Origin: Nitrospirillum iridis
Lineage (GTDB): Bacteria > Pseudomonadota > Alphaproteobacteria > Azospirillales > Azospirillaceae
DNA: 64,000 nt
Assembly (NCBI RefSeq): GCF_014205765.1
Contig: NZ_JACIIZ010000001.1
Coordinates: 587,907 to 651,906, forward strand
Direction of reading: 5' to 3'
Part shown: piece by piece, positions 57,987 to 64,000 of the stretch
Layout of the letters: every line of letters begins with the position of its first letter
How positions within the stretch are numbered: position 1 is the stretch's first letter
The notes under the pieces: generated by a model
Seen by the model: the letters and a program-made list of their open reading frames with translations, nothing else
What the model was told of the DNA's origin: nothing
The model's database searches: none
Position numbers and translations under genes: made by a program

Positions 57987-60788
57987 GATGCGGGTGATGG
58001 GGCCCGCGCCGGCACCGCCAGTGGGGGCGATGGCATGATCGACCCAGCCGTGGGCGCCGGTCTGGAAGGACAGGCCGCCGCTGTAACCCACGGCGGCCAG
58101 GCTGTTGCTGTAGATGCCGTGCAACTCCCGCGTCAGGCTGGTGGGCAGTAGCTGACGGGTGCGGATGACCAGGTCGAAGCGACCGGTCCAGATCAGGCCG
58201 TCCAACTGCATGGGCCCTAGCTGTGACAGGTGCAGGTCGATGAGGAAGCGGCGCAAGGGCCGGGCCCGGCCGGCGCGGGCGGGGCCGCCTTCCTCCTCAT
58301 TCCCGTCCTCGTCGTTGATGGCGCGGACGTGCACTTGCAGTCGCCCGACCTCGTCCCCGAAGGGCACGGCGTAGGTGCGCCATCCTTCCTTGTTGGGTTC
58401 CGAGGCCTGGGCCGCGATGCTGCTGAAGTCGTCCGCCAGGCGGGCGGACAGGCGGCCGCGTCCCGCCTTGCCCAGGGTGGACATGGCCTCCGATCCCAGC
58501 CAGCCGCCGGCGTCGCCACCCCGCAGGGCCGCCAGGAAAATGACCAGGGTTTTGGTCAGCTGCGGCGTGGGGCGGGGCAGGATGCTTTCGATCAACTGGC
58601 GGGCCAAGGCAGGGTTGGCGGCGGCGATGACGGCCAAGGCCTCGCGCAGGGCCGGCCAATCCCGCCCACGCGCCGGATCAATGGGGGGCGGTGGCGCGTC
58701 CAGGTCCGCCACCGGCGTGGCGGCGGGCGCCAAATCCACCTTGGTGCCCAGGGGCAGATCGGTGCGGGCGTGCAGCAGGAAGGTGCCCCTGGGCGTTTCC
58801 ACCACCGGCTGGCCGGCGCGTGTCAGGCCCACGACGGTGCCGGGCACCGTGGGGGCGACGCCGGGCCGGATGGCGGGGTCGGTGACCGGATCCTCCGGCG
58901 GCAGGATGCCGGGGGTCGGTGATTCCCCCATGCCTGGATGATCGGCGTCGGGCGGTTGGATGGACACCAGGGTGAAGCTGACGGTCTGGACGGGCGCCGG
59001 GTTGGCGGCCGCGCGCAGCGGGGTGGCATAAGCGACGGCGGCCGGTGCCGCGCTTGCCGTCGGCCCCACCGTCGCCGATGTCAACTCGGCCGCCTGCGGA
59101 GCGAGGGCGCCAGGCAGTAGGGTGGCCGCTGGAGCCATACCCGTGGGCCTGGCCGTCGGGACGCCCAGGACGGAAGGGGAGCCGCCGCCCAGGGCTGAGG
59201 GCGGGCCGGCCTGGCCGGTGGAGACGCCCGGTACCGAACTGGCCAGCACCGAACTGGCCAGCACCGAACTGGCCAGCGCGGGAACGACCGGCGCGTTCAT
59301 CCGGGGGACCGGGGCGGCTGGTGAGGTGGAGGGGGCGCCGGCGGGCGCTGGGGGGGGCGCCGCCGCTTGCCCCGATGCCTGGCCGGATGGCGGTGGCGTG
59401 ACGGCCGGGAGGGGGGAGAAGGGCGCGGCGGTTCCCGACGGCAGGCCCGTGCGCACAAAGCTGGGGCGGGTGTTCAGGAACAGGCTCCCGGCGACGAAGG
59501 GCGCATCATCCCCAGCGGATGGCATGATGCGCGGCGCTGGTGCGCCGGGGGCTTGAGCGGGCGCCGCGCCGCCAGCCTTGGCACCCAGGTCCGGCAGGAA
59601 GCCCGGTTGGCCCAGGGCGGCCAGCCGTGTGGCCGCCTGGCCGAGGGGGGCGGCGGCGGGTGGTGGTGGGGTGGCGGCCGCCGAAGACGGGGATGGCGGG
59701 ACGGTGGGCGCGGGCGCCCCATCCCGTGGGGGGGCGCCGCCGGGTGCCGCCCCCGCCCCGGGTGTCGCCGACGGTGGCGGGGACGCGGGGTTCGATGCGC
59801 CGCCCGGGGCGCCCGGCGCGGCTGGCGCCGGTGCGGGGGTGGGTGTCGCCGTGGGACTTGATAGCGGTTGTTCCGGCGTGTCCGGCGCTGGCATCCAGGA
59901 GGACAGGTCGGCCGGAACGGCACGGGCGGTCTGCGTTTGCGCCGCCAGCGGCGGCGCGATATCGGGCAGCAGGTCGGCCAAGGACGGCGCGGCATTGCCG
60001 CCGGGGGCGGCCGGCGCCGCGCTCGCCGTTTGGCCACCCGTGGTGGGGGGCGATGATACGGCGGGCGTGCCGCCATTGTCCGTGGCGGTTCCCGGCTGGG
60101 GCGTGGGTGTGGGCTGGCTGGCGCCGCCTTGGGTGCCGGACGGTGACGCGGCCGTTGTCGGGCTGGGGGCGGGTTGGGTGGGGGCTGGCTGGCTGGGGGG
60201 CTGACGGTCGTCTGTCAGGTCCGGCTGGTCGCCGGTGTCACCCTGGGCGCGAACGATCAGACCCAGCCCTTGGCCCTGGCTGACGTCGGACGGGGGCGTC
60301 GCCGTCGCGACCGGGCCGGAGGCTGTCGCGTTGCCCGCCGGCGCTGGGCTCAGCAGCACAGCCGCCAGGGTGGTGCCCACCTGCAATACCGGCAGGGTGG
60401 CCGCCGGGCCAGCGGTCTGCGTCTGGGCCGCCGCCGTCTGAACGGCCGCGCCGCCGGCGGTCTGGCCGGTGGCTTGGCTCGCCGACTGCGCCAGCGCGGT
60501 GGCGGTCAAGGCCGCGCCGCTGGTTTGGGCGGGGATCTGCAGTGTCACCGGCCGGTCCGTGGGCAAGGGCTGGTCGCTGCGGACCTGCACGTCGCCGGCG
60601 GCGGTGCGCAGCGTGGCCTGGTCCCCCCGCTGCTCCGTCACCATGCCGCTGACGGCCAGCGCGCGGGCCAGGCCGGTCAGCTTGTCGGGCAGCTGGGTCA
60701 CCGTCACCTGGCCCAGGACGGTGGGCGCCGCCCCGGCGCTGGCGCCGCTGGTCGGGGCAACGACGGATGGGGTCTGGACGCCGCTCAT
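57984..60788 (-). CDS. fliK: Probable flagellar hook-length control protein (FliK-like)
   Basis: The protein is about 934 residues from the ATG at 60788; a GTG at 60794 is an alternative. The first ~650 residues are Pro/Ala/Thr/Gln-rich low complexity, expected of a molecular ruler. The C-terminal ~150 residues contain FLIDLHLSQLGPMQLDGLIW and RFDLVIRTRQLLPTSLTREL, similar to the FliK C-terminal switch domain. It is much longer than E. coli or Salmonella FliK (about 400). Its place downstream of flhA-flhF-flhG supports a flagellar role. A different flagellar-associated protein with a similar domain cannot be excluded. Confidence 0.65.
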   Translation of the reverse strand: MSGVQTPSVVAPTSGASAGAAPTVLGQVTVTQLPDKLTGLARALAVSGMVTEQRGDQATLRTAAGDVQVRSDQPLPTDRPVTLQIPAQTSGAALTATALAQSASQATGQTAGGAAVQTAAAQTQTAGPAATLPVLQVGTTLAAVLLSPAPAGNATASGPVATATPPSDVSQGQGLGLIVRAQGDTGDQPDLTDDRQPPSQPAPTQPAPSPTTAASPSGTQGGASQPTPTPQPGTATDNGGTPAVSSPPTTGGQTASAAPAAPGGNAAPSLADLLPDIAPPLAAQTQTARAVPADLSSWMPAPDTPEQPLSSPTATPTPAPAPAAPGAPGGASNPASPPPSATPGAGAAPGGAPPRDGAPAPTVPPSPSSAAATPPPPAAAPLGQAATRLAALGQPGFLPDLGAKAGGAAPAQAPGAPAPRIMPSAGDDAPFVAGSLFLNTRPSFVRTGLPSGTAAPFSPLPAVTPPPSGQASGQAAAPPPAPAGAPSTSPAAPVPRMNAPVVPALASSVLASSVLASSVPGVSTGQAGPPSALGGGSPSVLGVPTARPTGMAPAATLLPGALAPQAAELTSATVGPTASAAPAAVAYATPLRAAANPAPVQTVSFTLVSIQPPDADHPGMGESPTPGILPPEDPVTDPAIRPGVAPTVPGTVVGLTRAGQPVVETPRGTFLLHARTDLPLGTKVDLAPAATPVADLDAPPPPIDPARGRDWPALREALAVIAAANPALARQLIESILPRPTPQLTKTLVIFLAALRGGDAGGWLGSEAMSTLGKAGRGRLSARLADDFSSIAAQASEPNKEGWRTYAVPFGDEVGRLQVHVRAINDEDGNEEEGGPARAGRARPLRRFLIDLHLSQLGPMQLDGLIWTGRFDLVIRTRQLLPTSLTRELHGIYSNSLAAVGYSGGLSFQTGAHGWVDHAIAPTGGAGAGPITRI
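59233..59277 (-). repeat. 15-base tandem repeat, three units, in the fliK-like gene
   Basis: ACCGAACTGGCCAGC occurs three times in succession (59233, 59248, 59263). On the minus strand it encodes LASSV three times in a row inside the low-complexity region. Unit loss or gain would be in frame and change ruler length by five residues. Confidence 0.9.
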
Positions 60789-60862
60789 GGCCACGGTCTC
60801 CGTCCTGTACGGTGAGACCTCCGCCCGTTACCGTCCGCCCCGCCGCCGCTGGCCACGCCGGA

Positions 60863-61675
60863 TCAGCCGCCGAGGTTCAGTCGATTGGCCACCGCCTCGA
60901 TGTCGTGCGCGGCGTCCGAGGTGGGGAAGCGCACGAAGAGGGGCGACTGGTTGCGGATGGCCTCGCGCACCTTGGCGTCGCGGCGCACGATGCCACCCAG
61001 CTTGGGCGACATCTTCAGATAGCGCTGGCAGACGGTCAGCAGCTTCTCATACGTCTTCTCGCCCAGCGAGCGGCTGTCAGCCATGTTGATGACCACCCGC
61101 AGATCGGCCATGGGGTTGGCCTGATAGCTGAGCTTCAGGAAGGCGTAGGCGTCGGTGATGGAGGTCGGCTCATCCGTTGTCACCACCAGGGTGGTGCCGG
61201 CCGGGCCGGAGAAGGTGCGCACCATGCGGTCCACGCCGGCACCCAGATCGATGACCACCCAGTCATAGCTCTTGGCGACATCGGCCAGTTCCGTCCGCAA
61301 TTGGGTCAGGCGCGCCGGGGGCAGGTTGGCGAGGCTGCCGGAACCGGAGCGGCCGGCGATGATGTCGAAGCCGCCCTCGGGGAAGCGCTGGGCCGCCCCC
61401 TGCAGGGTCACCATGCCGTCGATCACCTGGCCCAGGTCGCGCTTGGGCATCAGGCCCAGCTGGATGTCGACGTTGGCCAGGCCCAGATCACCGTCGAACA
61501 GCAGTGTGCGCTTGCCGGTGCGGGCCAGGGCGTGCGCCAGCGTGACCGAAAAGAAGGTCTTGCCCACGCCGCCCTTGCCGCTGGCGACCGCCAGGATGTT
61601 CTGGCGTCGCAAGGGCATCACGTTGTCGGCGGCAAGCGCGGCGGGCACGCCGGCCGGGGAGAGTAGGTCGTTCAT
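60863..61675 (-). CDS. flhG: Flagellar number regulator FlhG (MinD-like ATPase)
   Basis: The 270-residue ParA/MinD-type ATPase has the deviant Walker A SGKGGVGKTFFSVTLAHAL near residue 30 and FDGDLGLANVDIQLGL. The ATG at 61675 overlaps the flhF stop by four bases; the upstream open frame is shadow. With FlhF it sets flagellar placement and number. An NMADSRSLGEKTYEKLL segment is typical of the family. Confidence 0.95.
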   Translation of the reverse strand: MNDLLSPAGVPAALAADNVMPLRRQNILAVASGKGGVGKTFFSVTLAHALARTGKRTLLFDGDLGLANVDIQLGLMPKRDLGQVIDGMVTLQGAAQRFPEGGFDIIAGRSGSGSLANLPPARLTQLRTELADVAKSYDWVVIDLGAGVDRMVRTFSGPAGTTLVVTTDEPTSITDAYAFLKLSYQANPMADLRVVINMADSRSLGEKTYEKLLTVCQRYLKMSPKLGGIVRRDAKVREAIRNQSPLFVRFPTSDAAHDIEAVANRLNLGG

Positions 61676-62664
61676 GCGTGGGTCCCCGTTTGCTTGGCGC
61701 GGCGTTCGCTGGTCTCTGAGCCGGGCATCATCAGGCGGGCGAGCGAAGTGGGTGAAAGCGGTGTCAGGCCATCGGCGGCGCGCGGGCTGGCGCTGGCGTC
61801 GCACAGGGCGAGCCCCGCCTCATGCGCGGCGGTCAGCATGCTGCCCAGACGCCGGGCCATGTCGAGACGGGTGGTCAGCAGGCGCCGGGCACCCAGGGCG
61901 CGGAAGGCGCGGGCCATTTCCGCGGCCTCCACCGGATCCATGCCGGCAGGCATCACCAACACCGGCTCGATGTCGGCGGCCACCAGGAAATCGCGCAAAT
62001 CGTTCAGGTCGGCCTGATTGTAGGGATTGCGCCCAGCGCTGTCGACCAGCACCTGTTCGGCCCCCCGCTGCACGTCCAGCGCGTCGGCCAGGGCCAGCGG
62101 ATCCTCCACCGTCATCAGGCGCAGCTTCAGGACGCGGGTGAAGGCCGCCAGCTGGTCGATGCCGCCGGCGCGCACGGTGTCGGTCGAAATGACCCCCACC
62201 GGCCGGCCCTTCAAGGCCGCGCGGGCGCACAGTTTCGCCACCGTCAGCGTCTTGCCGGCGCCGGGCGGCCCCACCAGCATCAGCGGCTTGGGGAAGCGGC
62301 CCTCGGGCAGGGGTTGGAAGGCGAAGACGGATTCCAGGGCCGCGGCCAGCAGGGTCTGGGCGTCCTTGGCGTCGAAATCGGCGATGCTGTCCATCAGCCG
62401 CTGGTTCAGGTCGGCCGGCAGGCCGTGGCGGAACAGGATGTCCGTCACCTGGTCGGCCGGGTTGGGGGCCATCGGGTCGTGATAGCGGTCGTTGAGGGAA
62501 GCCATGCCGGAACCGGGGATGGACTCCTCCACCGCCGCCGTCACCCGGACGCCGACCCCTTCCTCCTCGCGCGTGGCGACGATGATGGCGTCATCCCCCA
62601 GCACCTCCCGCACAAGGCGCATCGCCTCGCCCATGGTTGGGGCGTGAAAGGACTTCAGCCGCAT
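61672..62664 (-). CDS. flhF: Flagellar placement GTPase FlhF
   Basis: The 330-residue SRP-family GTPase starts MRLKSFHAPTMGEAMRLVRE, the conserved FlhF N end. GPPGAGKTLTVAKLCARAA (near 134), ISTDTVRAGGIDQL and VDSAGRNPYN are the G motifs. It is at the short end for FlhF because the variable B region is small. It overlaps flhG and lies about 400 bases after flhA. Confidence 0.95.
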   Translation of the reverse strand: MRLKSFHAPTMGEAMRLVREVLGDDAIIVATREEEGVGVRVTAAVEESIPGSGMASLNDRYHDPMAPNPADQVTDILFRHGLPADLNQRLMDSIADFDAKDAQTLLAAALESVFAFQPLPEGRFPKPLMLVGPPGAGKTLTVAKLCARAALKGRPVGVISTDTVRAGGIDQLAAFTRVLKLRLMTVEDPLALADALDVQRGAEQVLVDSAGRNPYNQADLNDLRDFLVAADIEPVLVMPAGMDPVEAAEMARAFRALGARRLLTTRLDMARRLGSMLTAAHEAGLALCDASASPRAADGLTPLSPTSLARLMMPGSETSERRAKQTGTHA

Positions 62665-63067
62665 GATTGTCCTGCCCTAGGGGCCATATCCACTCCACCT
62701 CCCCACAGGGGCCCACCCCCTGCGGGACCCTGCCACCGGCGCCGCGCCGGCTGCACCCGCCGTCGCGGCCTCTCGAAACCCTGGCGCCGGACCTGATGGG
62801 CCGGCTTCGCCTGACGATTTCCCCTCGGGCGCATGCCCCCATCGTGCGCCCAACCGGCGCGGATGATGGGAGCCTGTCTGCCGCCCAGTGGACAAATACG
62901 TCAAGGTAAGGATGGCATTTTATCAGTACCGTTGCATCAGCGATCAGGGTGCGGGCGCAACACTTACCCGCCAGCGTGCTTTTTACGCCGCTTATGCTTA
63001 ATTTTACGTTAGCTAAAATGCACGGCAATGCCCTTTTAAGGTCCCCCGCGCCGGCGGCATGCCCCGC
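62665..63067. other. 400-base flhA-flhF gap; possible CtrA-like box
   Basis: No gene is supported here. The right part (about 62900-63040) is AT-richer than its surroundings. TTAATTTTACGTTAG (62998-63012) has the form TTAA-N7-TTAG, one base from the CtrA consensus TTAA-N7-TTAA, about 335 bases upstream of flhF. A promoter for flhF-flhG-fliK is likely somewhere in the gap, but I found no clear -35/-10 pair. Confidence 0.35.
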
Positions 63068-64000
63068 TTAGACCTGTCCCAGCGTCTTGATCTTGGCCTT
63101 GGGGTGGATCTCATTTTGCGACATGACGGCGGTGGCCGGGCGGAATCGCTCGATGATGGAGCGGACGAAGGGCCGGATGCCCGGACTGGTCAGCATCACC
63201 GGCGACTCACCCATCATGGCGTGGCGGTCATAGGTCTGGCGAACGGCGGTGATGAACTGCTGCAGGCGCGAGGGCGCCATGGCCAGGTTGCGCTCGTCGC
63301 CTTCGCCCACGATGGACTCGGCGAAGGCCTGTTCCCATTCCGGCGACAGGGTGATGAGGGGAATGTAGCCCTGGTCGTTGGTGTGGTTGTCGGAAATTTG
63401 GCGGGCCAGGCGGGCGCGCACGTGTTCCGTGATCTGGGTGATGTTGCGGGTATAACCCGTGGCCTCCGACACGCCTTCCAGAATGGCGGGCAGGTCGCGG
63501 ATGGAGATGCGTTCGCCCAGCAGGCTTTGCAGCACACGCTGCAAGGCGCCCACGCCGATCTGGCCGGGGATGACGTCGGCCACCAGCTTCTGCTGTTCCT
63601 TGGTCAGTTCGTCCAGCAGCTTCTGCGTCTCGGCGTAGGACAGCAGGTCCGCCATGTTGTCGCGCACCACCTCGGTCAGGTGGGTGGTCAGCACGGTGGG
63701 CGGGTCGACGACGGTGAAGCCCTTGAACAGCGCCTCCTCGCGGTACGCCGGTTCGATCCACATGGCGGGCAGGCCAAAGGTCGGCTCCGTCGTCACCTCG
63801 CCCGGCAACTGGATGGGCTCGCCCCGGGGATCCATGCACAACAGCATGTTGGGGCGCACGTCGCCCCGGCCGGCCTCGATCTCCTTGATGCGGATGACGT
63901 AGCTGTTGGGCGGCAGCTGCAAATTGTCCTGGATGCGCACGGCCGGCATGATGATGCCGATCTCGCTGGCCAACTGGCGGCGCAGGCCCTTGATCTGGTC
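63068..64000 (-). CDS. flhA: Flagellar biosynthesis protein FlhA, C-terminal part (truncated by window edge)
   Basis: 310 residues of the cytoplasmic domain are visible, and the frame is open to the window edge (DQIKGLRRQLASEIGIIMPA). PAVRIQDNLQLPPNSYVIRI, a VVDPPTVLTTHL segment and LVLTSPGIRP-like sequence near the end are diagnostic. FlhA forms the export gate and its C-terminal ring docks chaperone-substrate complexes. An internal TTG at 63973 is not the true start. It leads the minus-strand flagellar gene run. Confidence 0.96.
   Translation of the reverse strand, partial: DQIKGLRRQLASEIGIIMPAVRIQDNLQLPPNSYVIRIKEIEAGRGDVRPNMLLCMDPRGEPIQLPGEVTTEPTFGLPAMWIEPAYREEALFKGFTVVDPPTVLTTHLTEVVRDNMADLLSYAETQKLLDELTKEQQKLVADVIPGQIGVGALQRVLQSLLGERISIRDLPAILEGVSEATGYTRNITQITEHVRARLARQISDNHTNDQGYIPLITLSPEWEQAFAESIVGEGDERNLAMAPSRLQQFITAVRQTYDRHAMMGESPVMLTSPGIRPFVRSIIERFRPATAVMSQNEIHPKAKIKTLGQV

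Noticed and set aside
62960-62985. Sigma-54-like site (minus strand TGGCGGG ... TTGC) upstream of flhF
   Set aside because: The GG and GC elements are separated by 12 bases instead of 10, so it does not fit a sigma-54 promoter.

Overview
This 64 kb window is GC-rich chromosomal DNA, almost certainly from an alphaproteobacterium. CtrA is encoded next to fliI and fliJ, there is an ATP12-type F1-ATPase assembly factor, and the str, S10, spc and alpha ribosomal blocks run together. My best guess is a Rhodospirillales/Azospirillaceae member (Azospirillum- or Nitrospirillum-like); this is inferred from gene content and order, not from any search.

Layout. 1-7.2 kb: the tail of a luciferase-like flavin oxidoreductase, three tandem secreted M28 zinc peptidases and rimO, the peptidases and rimO on the minus strand. 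7.4-26.6 kb: the translation/transcription superoperon on the plus strand (rpsL-rpsG-fusA-tuf-rpsJ ... rplO, secY-adk, rpsM-rpsK-rpoA-rplQ). Near-consensus promoters lie before rpsL and rpsM, a weaker one before secY, and hairpin terminators split the block after rplO, adk and rplQ. 26.8-30.1 kb: a small lipoprotein, a Do-type periplasmic protease and an AT-richer, probably acquired 2-oxoglutarate/Fe(II) oxygenase. 30.4-45.9 kb: housekeeping and accessory genes: rarA, a toroid-fold protein, a FUSC transporter-like protein, a TPR-glycosyltransferase, a degenerate EAL protein, a MotB-like protein behind a possible FNR/FixK box, a UPF0303 protein, and a tightly packed run DUF429-crcB-rluC-HAD-ATP12. 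45.9-51.4 kb: an SCP2 protein and a redox group (Tat-exported FAD oxidase, RoxA-like di-haem cytochrome c, divergent cytochrome P450). 51.4-54.8 kb: a PRMT7/9-like TPR methyltransferase, signal peptidase I, acylphosphatase and ctrA. 55-64 kb: flagellar genes fliI-fliJ (plus) and flhA-flhF-flhG-fliK-like (minus), with an aldo/keto reductase between.

Two families of short palindromic dispersed repeats occur: family 1 near 30.4, 53.7 and 57.9 kb, and family 2 near 46.3 and 56.9 kb. Family 2 copies both lie between convergent genes. No tRNA, rRNA, CRISPR array, transposase or integrase was recognised. The most unusual items are the M28 triplication, a sequence-divergent EF-G in the canonical str operon, the PRMT9-like architecture, the P450/di-haem/FAD redox group, and the repeats that supply stop codons to neighbouring genes.
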